DNA of 50,336 bases, taken from assembly GCA_903920695.1 (NCBI GenBank), contig CAIXNB010000168.1, forward strand, positions 1-50,336, given 5' to 3'. Below the pieces are notes generated by a model, which worked only from the letters and a program-made list of their open reading frames with translations, was not told the origin of the DNA and did not search any database. The first letter of the stretch is position 1, and the number at the start of each line of letters is the position of its first letter. A program made the translations under genes and the position numbers. The DNA comes from an uncultured beta proteobacterium. Lineage in GTDB: Bacteria > Pseudomonadota > Gammaproteobacteria > Burkholderiales > Burkholderiaceae_C. Of this stretch, positions 1-8,540 are shown in pieces.

Positions 1-390
1 GACCAGAGTCCAGACGACCGCCAGGTTGAGCAGACTGATCAGTACCGCTGCGCTGCCGATGTCCTTGGCCCGTTTGGCCAGTCGGTGATCGTCCAGCGAG
101 ATCCGGTCCACCGTTGCCTCAATCGCTGAATTGATCAATTCGACGATCAGCAGCAGCAGGACGCAGGCAATCATCAGCGCGCGACCGAGCATGTGATGCT
201 CGATCAGAAAGGCCAACGGAATCAGCAGGCCTGCAAGCAGAACTTCCTGGCGAAAGGCATCTTCATTGCGAAAGGCTTCCCGCAGTCCGGCACAAGAATA
301 GCCAAAGGCATTGAGCAGGCGCCGCAGGCCACGCTTGCCCTTGTAGGGGCTTTCAATGGCTGCTGACCTAATGGTTTCTGTCTTTCTCAC
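1..390 (-). CDS. dgkA: Diacylglycerol kinase (prokaryotic DgkA type), 3' end outside window
   Basis: Reading leftward from a GTG at 388-390 gives 130 codons running off the window edge. The translation has the DgkA pattern: an amphipathic start (FGYSCAGLREAFRNEDAFRQE), hydrophobic segments, the conserved LIVELINSAIEATVDR stretch holding the catalytic Glu and Asn, and then LAKRAKDIGSAAVLIS. The family is a small three-helix inner-membrane kinase that phosphorylates diacylglycerol with ATP and recycles it into phospholipid synthesis. The GTG start overlaps the stop of the upstream small gene as GTGA, which fixes the start and suggests translational coupling. The C-terminus is not visible. Confidence 0.9.
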   Translation of the reverse strand, partial: MRKTETIRSAAIESPYKGKRGLRRLLNAFGYSCAGLREAFRNEDAFRQEVLLAGLLIPLAFLIEHHMLGRALMIACVLLLLIVELINSAIEATVDRISLDDHRLAKRAKDIGSAAVLISLLNLAVVWTLV

Positions 391-605
391 TGCTTTGCCA
401 CCTTGGGCTTGCAGTCAAAGCAATAGAACAGAAGAGACTGCAGGTAAGGCTTGAAGGCACCGTTGCGCCGCAGTTTATGACGACCACAGCGGATGCAACT
501 CAGTGTCTCGCCGGGGGCACCCATGCCCCGAAAGGGAGAGCCGCTTTCCTTTGACGTGTAACGCAAGCCGCTGGCGGAAACCTGTATCGCTTCAAATTTG
601 TACAT
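387..605 (-). CDS. Small conserved hypothetical protein with a four-cysteine zinc-ribbon pattern
   Basis: A 72-residue protein. Two CxxC pairs (SCIRC near residue 38 and YCFDC near residue 63), about 25 residues apart, suggest a structural zinc site. The segment between is basic (GRHKLRRNGAFKPY), so nucleic-acid binding is possible but unproven. Its stop overlaps the dgkA start by GTGA, so the two genes are probably one transcript. No strong ribosome-binding site is visible before the ATG at 603-605. I recognise no named function; it resembles short conserved hypotheticals of Burkholderiales. Confidence 0.65.
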   Translation of the reverse strand: MYKFEAIQVSASGLRYTSKESGSPFRGMGAPGETLSCIRCGRHKLRRNGAFKPYLQSLLFYCFDCKPKVAKQ

Positions 606-733
606 CGCAGAATGGAAGTGGTAAGCAGGCCTTGATTCTTACGGGGCAAGGTGTCAGTTTGATGACGTTATTCGCAAACGGCGCGGGGGTAAACTCACGC
701 GGTCATTGCAGTCCATTCATCTGAGCCACGTCC

Positions 734-2038
734 ATGTCCCTCGAAAAAGTATCGGAAATGCTGAAGAAGCAGAAGCGGGTTGAAGGCATGGTTCATGGCC
801 AGAGCATGCCGCGCCAGGATATTGTGGAAACCCTGGTGCAGCGCACGCATCTGGCGGAGTTGCACGGGTTGCTGGCACAGTTGCCCACCAGTGAGATTGG
901 CAGCATCCTTGACGCATTGCCTGCCGAGGATGCGGTGATGCTCTGGCAGCAGATACCCGCAGAACGCGAGAATGATGTTCTGTGGGAGGTGTCCGATGAA
1001 CGCCGCGAACAGTTGGTCGGTGACCGCGAGCCGGCGTTTGACGAGAGTCAGATGAATGCCTTTGAACTCAAGGATGGGAAGCTGCGCCAGGTTCCGATCG
1101 AAAGCCGCAAAGACCTAGAAGGTGTCAAGCCGATCTGGATCGATTTGCTAGGCGCGAGTAAAGCCGAGCGGGCTTACGTTGGCGCCCATTTCGGGCTCGC
1201 ACTGCCTGATCCTGGCGATGTCACAGACCTTGAAGTCAGTTCGCGTTATCACATCGAAGAGAATGGTGAAATCCATCTGCTCTCGAATTTCCTGCTCGAC
1301 CGCGAAGGCAAGTCGCGCAGCGTGCCGGTCGCCTTCATCGTCCATCAAGGTGTTCTCTTTTCACTTAGAAATGAGGAGTTGCCTGTCTTTCGCTTGCAGC
1401 GGCGCCGGGCGCGAACGCAAGCCGGCTACGTGACCGATTGCACCGACGTGCTGCTTGATCTGTATGGGGCCGACGTTGAATATTCGGCTGACTCGCTGGA
1501 GGACATCTATGGCACGCTGGGCAAAGTGGGGCGCCAGGTGCTCAGTGAAACCATTAGCGACACCGAGGCTGCCGCGATTCTGGGCGATATTGCGGAAGAG
1601 GAGGACCTCAATGGCCGCATCCGCAGCAATATCCTTGATACGCAGCGCGCCATTAATTTCTTGATGCGGGGAAAGATTCTGTCGCAGGCGCAGTTTGACG
1701 ATGCCAAGCAGATTCTGCGCAACATCGAGTCGCTCAACAGCCACACTTCGTTTCTGTTCGACAAGATCAACTTCCTGATGGACGCCACCATCGGTTTCAT
1801 CAACATTAACCAGAACAAGCGCATTAACCAGTTGACGGTCTTTGGTGTCGTCTTCATGCCCATCAACATTCTGGCCGGCATGGGTGGCATGTCGGAGTTC
1901 TCCATGATGACCCAGGGCATCCCGTGGCCGGTGGCTTATGGCGTGTTTTTGCTGTGCTCCAGCCTGGTTGGCGTTGCCACCTATGTCGCGTTGAAGCATT
2001 TCGAGAAGCGACCGGTGAAAATCAAGAATCCCGGTTGA
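734..2038 (+). CDS. CorA-family divalent cation transporter with N-terminal MgtE_N-like domain
   Basis: A 434-residue protein. Residues about 28-97 (HLAELHGLLAQLPTSEIGSILDALPAEDAVMLWQQIP) resemble the MgtE N-terminal helical domain, a Mg2+-sensing module in MgtE channels. Residues about 105-434 are CorA-like: a cytoplasmic funnel followed by two C-terminal membrane helices (about 364-384 and 398-420). The usual CorA selectivity signature GMN after the first helix reads GMG here (ILAGMGGMSEF). The family forms pentameric inner-membrane channels for Mg2+ or related ions; ZntB-like members with altered motifs may differ in ion or direction. It stands alone between divergent dgkA and the olsB promoter. 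The fold assignment is firm, the substrate less so. Confidence 0.85.
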   Translation: MSLEKVSEMLKKQKRVEGMVHGQSMPRQDIVETLVQRTHLAELHGLLAQLPTSEIGSILDALPAEDAVMLWQQIPAERENDVLWEVSDERREQLVGDREPAFDESQMNAFELKDGKLRQVPIESRKDLEGVKPIWIDLLGASKAERAYVGAHFGLALPDPGDVTDLEVSSRYHIEENGEIHLLSNFLLDREGKSRSVPVAFIVHQGVLFSLRNEELPVFRLQRRRARTQAGYVTDCTDVLLDLYGADVEYSADSLEDIYGTLGKVGRQVLSETISDTEAAAILGDIAEEEDLNGRIRSNILDTQRAINFLMRGKILSQAQFDDAKQILRNIESLNSHTSFLFDKINFLMDATIGFININQNKRINQLTVFGVVFMPINILAGMGGMSEFSMMTQGIPWPVAYGVFLLCSSLVGVATYVALKHFEKRPVKIKNPG

Positions 2039-2101
2039 GCCCGATGCAGTGGGCCAACCGGCGCATTGCAGGTGCGGCAGACCAGGCTTGCGGGTTTGTC
2101 T

Positions 2102-2141
2102 GCGTCACCAAACTGCCATTTTCCTGCCATCAAGTCGTCAT
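2102..2141 (+). promoter_or_regulatory. Four-unit tandem Pho box upstream of olsB
   Basis: Four direct repeats with an exact 11-bp period: GCGTCAC at 2102, CTGCCAT at 2113, CTGCCAT at 2124 and TCGTCAT at 2135. Each is a variant of the PhoB half-site CTGTCAT. A weak -10-like GAACAT follows at 2152-2157, exactly 10 bp after the last unit. Four units could hold two PhoB dimers. This is inferred from the known PhoB binding rule. Confidence 0.75.
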
Positions 2142-2185
2142 CATGGCGCGCGAACATTCGTTCATCCAACAACAAGGAGAACGAA

Positions 2186-3034
2186 TTGAAAGAGCTGCCC
2201 AATCCGACTTTTCCGATGTCACCACTGGCGCTGCCGAAAGGTTTGCTGCAACGGCCGCTTTCCTTCTTCAAGAGCCCAAGCCCACCACCCGCGGCGCCCG
2301 CAGAACGTGGCGGCCTCACGGTGACATGGGCCAAGCATGCGGACGAAGTCCGGCAAGCCCAGCGCCTGCGCTACAAGGTCTTCGCCGATGAAATGGGGGC
2401 CCGCCTGGATACGAAACTGCCGGGGCATGACGTTGACCTGTTCGACAACTACTGCGAACACCTGCTGGTGCGTGACGAACTGACCCGTGAAGTGGTGGGT
2501 ACCTACCGATTGTTGACGCCGGCGCAGGCCACGCGGGTTGGCAGCACCTACAGTGATCTTGAATTTGACCTGACCCGTTTGCGCACCCTGCGCGAGAGCA
2601 TGGTGGAACTGGGGCGCAGCTGTGTCCATCCGGACTATCGCACCGGTGGGGTCATCATGGCCCTATGGGGTGCACTGGCGGAGTTCATGGTGCGCAACAA
2701 GCTCGACACCATGATCGGCTGCGCCAGCATTCCCATGCTGCACAACGGCGTTGTCAGCGGCGACGTGGCTGCCAGCATCTGGCAACAACTCAAGCAAACA
2801 CACCTGGCGCCGATTGAACACCATGTGCGCCCGCGCCTGCCCTTGCCGGTGGAGCGTCTCGACGGCAGTTTGCTGGTGGAGCCGCCAGCCCTGATCAAGG
2901 GCTATCTGCGCCTGGGCGCCAAGGTGTTGGGCGCGCCAGCCTGGGACCCGGACTTCAACACCGCCGATCTGCCCATGCTGATGCGGATCAACGATTTGCC
3001 GCCGCGCTACCGCAAGCACTTTCTGGGCGCGTGA
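2186..3034 (+). CDS. olsB: OlsB-like L-ornithine N-alpha-acyltransferase (GNAT fold)
   Basis: I place the start at TTG 2186 because AAGGAG at 2174-2179 lies at ideal spacing; an in-frame ATG at 2066 would put the Pho box inside the gene. The 282-residue product has the GNAT-like OlsB/hemolysin pattern: QAQRLRYKVFADEMGA, then VGTYRLL, SMVELGRSCVHPDYR, and a late GYLRLGAKVLGAPAWDPDFNTADLPMLM. OlsB acylates ornithine with 3-hydroxyacyl-ACP to give lyso-ornithine lipid, the first step to phosphorus-free membrane lipids. The four-unit Pho box upstream agrees with lipid replacement under phosphate limitation. No olsA partner is adjacent. The next gene overlaps its stop. Confidence 0.8.
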   Translation: MKELPNPTFPMSPLALPKGLLQRPLSFFKSPSPPPAAPAERGGLTVTWAKHADEVRQAQRLRYKVFADEMGARLDTKLPGHDVDLFDNYCEHLLVRDELTREVVGTYRLLTPAQATRVGSTYSDLEFDLTRLRTLRESMVELGRSCVHPDYRTGGVIMALWGALAEFMVRNKLDTMIGCASIPMLHNGVVSGDVAASIWQQLKQTHLAPIEHHVRPRLPLPVERLDGSLLVEPPALIKGYLRLGAKVLGAPAWDPDFNTADLPMLMRINDLPPRYRKHFLGA

Positions 3035-3921
3035 TGAAGCTGGGTTTCGATTTTTCGGGACCATTCCTCAGCGGCCACGGGTCCGGCCCGGTCGATGACG
3101 CAGAGGAGGATGATGGCGCCAGACGTTACCGGGCCATCTTCATCTCGGACCTGCATCTGGGAACGCCGGGGTGCCAGGCCGTTGCCCTGCTGGAATTCAT
3201 CCGGACCCATCGCAGCGACTATCTGTACCTGGTGGGTGACATTGTGGACGGCTGGCAGTTGCGGCGCCGCTGGTACTGGCCGCAATCGCACAATGATGTG
3301 GTGCAGAAGCTGCTGCGACGGGCCCGCAAGGGCTGCCGCATCGTCTATGTGCCTGGTAACCATGACGAGTTTGGGCGCGGCTTCATCGGGCACCGCTTTG
3401 GCGGCATTGATGTGGTGGACGACGCCGTGCACAAGACTGCCGACGGGCGTAGCTTGTGGATCACCCACGGTGACTACTTTGACGGCGTCATTCAGTGCGC
3501 CAAGTGGCTGGCCTACCTCGGTGACAACCTATACGAGTTCACGCTACGGCTGAACCGTCACCTCAATTACTGCCGTGCCCGCCTGGGTTTGCCTTACTGG
3601 TCTTTGTCGGCCTATCTCAAGCACAAGGTCAAGAAGGCATTGAACTACGTCACCGAGTTTGAGGGCGCGGTTGCCGCCGAGGCCAAGCGGCGCGGTCACG
3701 ACGGTGTTGTCTGTGGCCATATCCATCGCGCTGAGATGCGCAGCATCAATGGCACCCTGTATTGCAATGACGGTGACTGGGTCGAGAGCCGGACCGCGCT
3801 GGTTGAACATCACGACGGGCGTCTGGAATTGCTGCAATTCGCTGCCGGGCACGAGAAACTGAAAGCCGAACACCAGACCTTGGCAACGACTGCATTGGCG
3901 TGCGCTGACTTGTCGCAGTAA
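3031..3921 (+). CDS. LpxH-like metallophosphoesterase (COG2908 type)
   Basis: The start is GTG 3031 or the adjacent ATG 3034, overlapping the olsB stop, so the genes are co-translated. The 296-residue product carries all calcineurin-like metal motifs: SDLHLG (39-44), GDIVDGW (from 69), GNHDE (109-113), THGDYFDG, and GHIHRAEM near residue 232. This branch resembles UDP-2,3-diacylglucosamine diphosphatase (LpxH), but carries an N-terminal extension of about 30 residues and a longer C-terminus. Its position behind olsB suggests lipid headgroup or phospholipid turnover during phosphate limitation rather than the housekeeping lipid A step. The fold is certain and the substrate inferred. Confidence 0.75.
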   Translation: MMKLGFDFSGPFLSGHGSGPVDDAEEDDGARRYRAIFISDLHLGTPGCQAVALLEFIRTHRSDYLYLVGDIVDGWQLRRRWYWPQSHNDVVQKLLRRARKGCRIVYVPGNHDEFGRGFIGHRFGGIDVVDDAVHKTADGRSLWITHGDYFDGVIQCAKWLAYLGDNLYEFTLRLNRHLNYCRARLGLPYWSLSAYLKHKVKKALNYVTEFEGAVAAEAKRRGHDGVVCGHIHRAEMRSINGTLYCNDGDWVESRTALVEHHDGRLELLQFAAGHEKLKAEHQTLATTALACADLSQ

Positions 3922-3926
3922 TCGGA

Positions 3927-3960
3927 CTGTCACACCACTGTCATCAAATATCAGCACAAT
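3927..3960 (+). promoter_or_regulatory. Pho box and -10 element of ppk1
   Basis: CTGTCAC (3927-3933), a 4-bp spacer, and CTGTCAT (3938-3944) form a near-perfect PhoB box. CACAAT at 3955-3960 follows exactly 10 bp after the second half-site, as in PhoB-activated promoters where the box replaces the -35 element. Confidence 0.85.
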
Positions 3961-3997
3961 CGGTCATCTATTTGAAATATTGCAGGTGCCTGACGCC

Positions 3998-6100
3998 ATG
4001 GCTTCTTCTTATCGCCTGTCGAAAATGACGCAGATTCCCGCTGGAGTGACGCTGCTCGACCGCGATCACAGCATTCTTGCGTTCAATGAACGGGTGCTGG
4101 ACTGGGCCCACCGCAAGGATGTTCCGCTGCTGGAGCGCTTGCGCTATCTGTGCATCGTGTCGTCCAACCTGGACGAATTCTTTGAGGTCCGCGCTGAGCC
4201 GCATCTGGCGGCCAATCTGCGCAAGGACGAAAAAGGGCTTTATTCGGTGCAGTCGTTCCGGCGTTTGGCCGAGGTGGCGCACGTTCTGGTCGCGCAGCAG
4301 TATGTGCTGTACAACGCCGAACTAATGCCCGCGCTGGAACAGCAGGGCATCAAGATTGTGTCGCACGGCGAGCGGACCGAGGCGCAGCGGCGCTGGGTCC
4401 GGGACTACTTCGAGCGCGAGGTTCGCCCCTTGTTGATTCCGGTTGGACTCGACCCCTCGCATCCCTTTCCGGAAGTCGCCAACAAGTCGATCAACTTCAT
4501 CGTCCGTCTGGGTGGCAAGGACGCGTTTGGGCGTGCCAACGAAATTGCCATCGTGAAAGTGCCGCGCGTTTTGCCGCGCATGATCCGCATGCCGGAAAAG
4601 GTATCGGGGCACGCCAATTACTTTGTCTCGCTGTCGAGCGTGATACGCGGTCACCTGGCCGACTTGTTCCCGGGGCGCGAGGTCGGCCAGTTCTCACAAT
4701 TCCGGGTGACGCGTCACTCGGATCTGGCGGTGGACGAGGAAGACGTCAAGAATCTGCGCACCGCCTTGCGCCAGGGCTTGGAGCACCGGCATTTTGGCGA
4801 AGCGGTTCGTGTGGAAGTATCCGCCGGGTGCTCAAGGCATCTTTCCGATTTTTTGCTCAAGCAGTTCAATTTGCCGCAAGAAGCCCTGTACCGGGTGCAG
4901 GGTCCGGTCAATCTGGTGCGATTGACGCAACTCATCGACCTGGTGCAAGCGCCCGACCTGTGCTTCCCTTCGTACAAATCGAGTTACCCGACGCAACTGA
5001 CGCCGGGCGCATCGTTCTTTGACCGACTCAAGCTCGGTGATGTGCTGATTCACCAGCCGTTCGAGAGTTTTGGGGGTGTGCTGGCCTTCTTGCGCGAGGC
5101 CGTGCACGACCCGCAGGTGCTGGCCATCAAGCAAACCATCTACCGCACCGGCAGCGACACGGAACTGATGGACCTGTTGCGCGAGGCGGTGCGCCGTGGC
5201 AAGGAAGTGACCGTGGTGGTGGAGTTGAAAGCCCGCTTCGATGAAGAGACCAACATCAACTGGGCCGAGATGCTGGAGTCCATCGGAGCCCAGGTCTTGT
5301 ATGGTGTCGTGGGCTTGAAGACCCATGCCAAGATGATGCTGATCACGCGGCGTGAAGGCAAGCAACTCAAGCGCTATGCGCATTTGTCGACCGGCAACTA
5401 CAACCCGAGCACGGCGCGCCTGTACACCGACTGGAGTCACCTGACTGCGGACCCCGCGCTGACGGCGGACGTGGAAAATGTGTTTGTTCATCTCGCCAGT
5501 CACAGCCGCCTGCCCAAATTGAACCGCGTCCTGCTGGCGCCGTTTTATTTGCATGCCAAGCTGGTCGAGCGCATTCATGCGCTGGGTCTGGCGGCGGCGG
5601 CGGGACGTTCGACGCGCATCGTGGCCAAGATGAACGCCTTGACGGACGAAAAACTGATTTATGCGCTGATCAACGCCGGGCAACGTGGCGTCAAGATTGA
5701 CCTGATTGTGCGTGGTGCTTGCATATTGCCAGCGCAATTGCCAGGTCTGACCGACAACATCCGCGTGCGCTCCGTCATTGGACGTTTCCTGGAGCACTCG
5801 CGAGTTTTCTACTTTCGTTGTGACGAGGTCGAAACGCTTTTTCTCTCGAGTGCCGACTGGATGAATCGCAACATGATGCGGCGGGTTGAATTGGCCTGGC
5901 CGGTGACCGACTCGGTGCAGCGCCAGCGCATTATCGAGGAAGACCTGGTTGCCTACCTGCACGATGGTGTCGATGCCTGGGATTTGTTGCCTGATGGTAG
6001 CTACGCTCGCGTCAAATCCGGTGGACGTCGTACCCCCCACAGTGCGCAAACGGCCTTGACGGCGCGTTACGGCGGACATGACGAAGCCGAAGGAGATTGA
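3998..6100 (+). CDS. ppk1: Polyphosphate kinase 1
   Basis: PPK1 reversibly transfers the ATP gamma-phosphate to polyphosphate. The 700-residue product (from ATG 3998; TTG 3980 and ATG 4025 are alternatives) has the usual length. It shows the N-terminal NLDEFFEVR segment, the phospholipase-D-like core with THAKMMLI (the histidine phosphorylated in the family), AHLSTGNYNPSTARLYTD, and the second core segment LSSADWMNRNMMRRVE. The Pho box just upstream makes it part of the phosphate regulon. sixA follows directly. The matching exopolyphosphatase gene lies about 23 kb away in the same island. This is a secure identification. Confidence 0.96.
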   Translation: MASSYRLSKMTQIPAGVTLLDRDHSILAFNERVLDWAHRKDVPLLERLRYLCIVSSNLDEFFEVRAEPHLAANLRKDEKGLYSVQSFRRLAEVAHVLVAQQYVLYNAELMPALEQQGIKIVSHGERTEAQRRWVRDYFEREVRPLLIPVGLDPSHPFPEVANKSINFIVRLGGKDAFGRANEIAIVKVPRVLPRMIRMPEKVSGHANYFVSLSSVIRGHLADLFPGREVGQFSQFRVTRHSDLAVDEEDVKNLRTALRQGLEHRHFGEAVRVEVSAGCSRHLSDFLLKQFNLPQEALYRVQGPVNLVRLTQLIDLVQAPDLCFPSYKSSYPTQLTPGASFFDRLKLGDVLIHQPFESFGGVLAFLREAVHDPQVLAIKQTIYRTGSDTELMDLLREAVRRGKEVTVVVELKARFDEETNINWAEMLESIGAQVLYGVVGLKTHAKMMLITRREGKQLKRYAHLSTGNYNPSTARLYTDWSHLTADPALTADVENVFVHLASHSRLPKLNRVLLAPFYLHAKLVERIHALGLAAAAGRSTRIVAKMNALTDEKLIYALINAGQRGVKIDLIVRGACILPAQLPGLTDNIRVRSVIGRFLEHSRVFYFRCDEVETLFLSSADWMNRNMMRRVELAWPVTDSVQRQRIIEEDLVAYLHDGVDAWDLLPDGSYARVKSGGRRTPHSAQTALTARYGGHDEAEGD

Positions 6101-6101
6101 T

Positions 6102-6563
6102 ATGGACCTGGTCTTGTGGCGCCATGCCGAGGCGCAGGATTGGATCGAGGGCTGCGATGACATGGCGCGTGCGCTGACCTCGCGCGGCGAGAAGCAGGCC
6201 ACGCGGGTTGCCAACTGGCTGGACCGCCAGTTGCCCGAAGGAACACGCATCCTGGTCAGCCCGGCGCGCCGCTGCGAGCAGACTGTTCTGGCGCTGGACC
6301 GCAAGTACAAGCTCAAGGCGGAATTGACGCCCGGCTGCAGCGCAGCCCAGTTGCTGGAGTTGGTGCAATGGCCCGGCGGCAAGGGAACCGTGCTGGTGGT
6401 CGGTCATCAACCCACCTTGGGTCAGACCATTGCCCAGTTGATCGGCTTGAGTGCGACTGAATGTTCTGTGAAAAAGGGCGCCGTCTGGTGGCTGCGCAAC
6501 CGTGAGCGCGCCACGCTCGCCCAGACCCTGGTGGTGACAGTGCAGTCACCGGATGTGCTGTAG
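6102..6563 (+). CDS. sixA: Phosphohistidine phosphatase SixA
   Basis: The start is ATG 6102, preceded by GAAGGAG at 6089-6095 and 2 bases after the ppk1 stop; an earlier in-frame ATG (6078) lies inside ppk1. The 153-residue product begins MDLVLWRHAEAQDW, with the histidine-phosphatase RHG-type motif reading RHA at residues 7-9. It retains LVSPARRCEQT and VLVVGHQPTLGQ, where the second catalytic histidine sits. SixA removes phosphate from phosphohistidine proteins (ArcB Hpt domain, and PtsN pathway in enterobacteria). Its placement with ppk1, whose mechanism uses a phosphohistidine, is common in proteobacteria; any functional link is inference. Confidence 0.9.
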   Translation: MDLVLWRHAEAQDWIEGCDDMARALTSRGEKQATRVANWLDRQLPEGTRILVSPARRCEQTVLALDRKYKLKAELTPGCSAAQLLELVQWPGGKGTVLVVGHQPTLGQTIAQLIGLSATECSVKKGAVWWLRNRERATLAQTLVVTVQSPDVL

Positions 6564-6591
6564 CACGGTTATCCACTGATCGTCATTGTGT

Positions 6592-6675
6592 GCGTAGCCC
6601 GCATGAAGCTGAAGGCGTAATGCGGGGACAACGCCACGTCGCCAAACCCGTATTGCGCTGCGCTTCATTCGAGCC
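6592..6675. repeat. Dispersed palindromic repeat, copy 1
   Basis: The stretch has two facing parts: one around GCGTAATGCGGGG and one around CCCGTATTGCGCTGCGCTTC. A second copy with the same GGCGCAATACGGG and CCGCATTGCGCTGCGCTGC parts lies at 49807-49889. The pair behaves as a short extragenic dispersed repeat. It sits between the convergent sixA and AraC-like genes and could also stop transcription. Confidence 0.6.
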
Positions 6676-6713
6676 ACACGCTGCTCAATGCGATGAAATG
6701 AATGGCATCGAGC

Positions 6714-6947
6714 TTACGCCAATTTTGATTTGACGGCTTCTCGTCTGTGACGAATCCAGGTCATCGGTGTGGTGCTCTTGTAGTGGAAGAAAAGAGCTTG
6801 CAGCGTTTGAAAATCCAGTCCGCTTTGCGCCATGATTTGTTGCCAGCCGATGGGCTCATTGACGTGGGCATCAATCCAGATGCACAAGTCGTCGAATTGC
6901 TTCTTTCGCGCCTCGGCGCTGCTCTTGGTGTTCCGGGCCAAACCCAT
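6714..6947 (-). CDS. Short AraC-type helix-turn-helix protein
   Basis: A 77-residue protein that looks like a single AraC/XylS-type DNA-binding unit: FDDLCIWIDAHVNEPIGWQQIMAQSGLDFQTLQALFFHYKSTTPMTWIRHRR. The final TPMTWIRHRR matches the conserved end of AraC HTH domains. There is no ligand-binding domain, and the length is well under a normal AraC protein of about 250-300 residues. It starts at ATG 6945-6947 with CCAGGAA upstream. It lies 47 bp downstream of the secreted phosphoesterase on the same strand, so it may be its operon partner. It could be a compact regulator or a surviving fragment of a longer one. Confidence 0.65.
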   Translation of the reverse strand: MGLARNTKSSAEARKKQFDDLCIWIDAHVNEPIGWQQIMAQSGLDFQTLQALFFHYKSTTPMTWIRHRREAVKSKLA

Positions 6948-6994
6948 TGCACAGTTCCTGGCGTACTTGTCTGGCTTGTTGCCAGGCCCATTCT

Positions 6995-7975
6995 TCAGGG
7001 CAGCAGGGAATTCACGACGTAGCTCTTCTGAAAACCGTTTCCAGCGACAGTTACCAGGTAGCGTTTGTCGTCGGCTCGCACGTCGACTGTCGCGTACTGA
7101 TTGTGATAGCTCACATCATTGCCATAGGCAGCGCTTGATTGCAGACCGATGTAGCTGATGCCATTGACCTGCTGGTAGCCACCGTCATGGTAATGTCCGG
7201 CGAACACGGCCAGCACTTTGCCGCTCTTCTCCAGGAGGGTGCGAATATCGGCTGCGTTTTTCACGGTATGGACCGGTTCAAAGAGAGCATCGACTTGTTC
7301 CGCCGGGTTCAGGAACTGATGTCCCAGAACGATGACTGGCAGCTTGTTTGCTTCGAGGTCTGATTTGAGCCAGCTGACTTCGTATGCCGGGATGTTTGCA
7401 TCGTCCCAGCGGTAGCCGGCTCCTGGCGTCGCTGGCACACCGGAATAGGCATTGCCATCGGCTTTGAAGCCGGCGTCAAGCACGACGAAGTGCACACCGC
7501 CCTGATTGAAGCTGTAGTAGGTTGATCCGACAGGAATACCGGTATTGGTGATGTGGGTCTGATAGTCGGGCTTGCTCATTTGGTCGGTGTCGTGGTTGCC
7601 AAAGACGTGATAGCGCGGCCCCTTGAATTGGGCCAGCCTGGCTTCTGCCGAGTCAACAAACCCAACCGCAGCCGCCTTGCGCTGCTCATAACTGAGCTTG
7701 CTGTTGACAGGGTTATCGGTGTAGTCACCGAGTTCGGCGACGAAGGATACGTTGGCTTTGTTCATGGCCTGCGCGAAAGCCTCAATCTTCGCCAGGGCGC
7801 CGGTAAAGTAGCGGGCGTTGGCGTTGACCGTCATGACCGGTGCCTGGTCAGCTTTGTCACAGACATGGGTGTCGGTGATCAAGCCGAAACTGACCAGCTT
7901 GACTTCGGCGGACAGGGCGGCGCCAGCGCTGATAGCCGAAGCGAGGGCGACGATGATTGCGTTACATATTTTCAT
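6995..7975 (-). CDS. Secreted calcineurin-like phosphoesterase, ADP-ribose/CDP-alcohol diphosphatase-like
   Basis: A 326-residue protein with a Sec signal peptide (MKICNAIIVALASAISAGAALSA, cleavage likely before EVKL). The mature part has the binuclear-metal motifs ITDTHVCD, ELGDYTDN, FGNHDTD, LGHQFLN and AGHYHDGGY. The pattern, especially the last motif, is closest to Mn2+-dependent ADP-ribose/CDP-alcohol diphosphatases. A periplasmic enzyme of this sort could release phosphate from nucleotide-linked or phosphodiester compounds. AAGGAAA precedes the ATG at 7973-7975. I see no clear Pho box upstream, unlike most neighbours. The family call is good, the substrate uncertain. Confidence 0.8.
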   Translation of the reverse strand: MKICNAIIVALASAISAGAALSAEVKLVSFGLITDTHVCDKADQAPVMTVNANARYFTGALAKIEAFAQAMNKANVSFVAELGDYTDNPVNSKLSYEQRKAAAVGFVDSAEARLAQFKGPRYHVFGNHDTDQMSKPDYQTHITNTGIPVGSTYYSFNQGGVHFVVLDAGFKADGNAYSGVPATPGAGYRWDDANIPAYEVSWLKSDLEANKLPVIVLGHQFLNPAEQVDALFEPVHTVKNAADIRTLLEKSGKVLAVFAGHYHDGGYQQVNGISYIGLQSSAAYGNDVSYHNQYATVDVRADDKRYLVTVAGNGFQKSYVVNSLLP

Positions 7976-8045
7976 GGGATTTCCTTGGAAGCTTGGAGCG
8001 GGTGAGGGCTGTGGTTGAATGAACTAATTGGTGGTTTGACGCGGC

Positions 8046-8448
<403 letters not shown>

Positions 8449-8540
8449 ACTGCAGCCGTGCCGTGCGCTTCACTGTATCGAAGTGAATGACGGTCGCGTG
8501 TTAACGCAATCGACCCCCCTTCCTGTCTGCCGACAAGCGC

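Noticed and set aside
2066..2185. Upstream extension of olsB to ATG 2066
   Set aside because: It would place the four-unit Pho box inside the coding region, whereas TTG 2186 has an excellent ribosome-binding site.
4832..6382. Long leftward open frame of 516 codons opposite ppk1 and sixA
   Set aside because: It is the antisense of two secure genes; the product is His/Gln/Arg-rich with no family pattern, as expected from a high-GC shadow frame.
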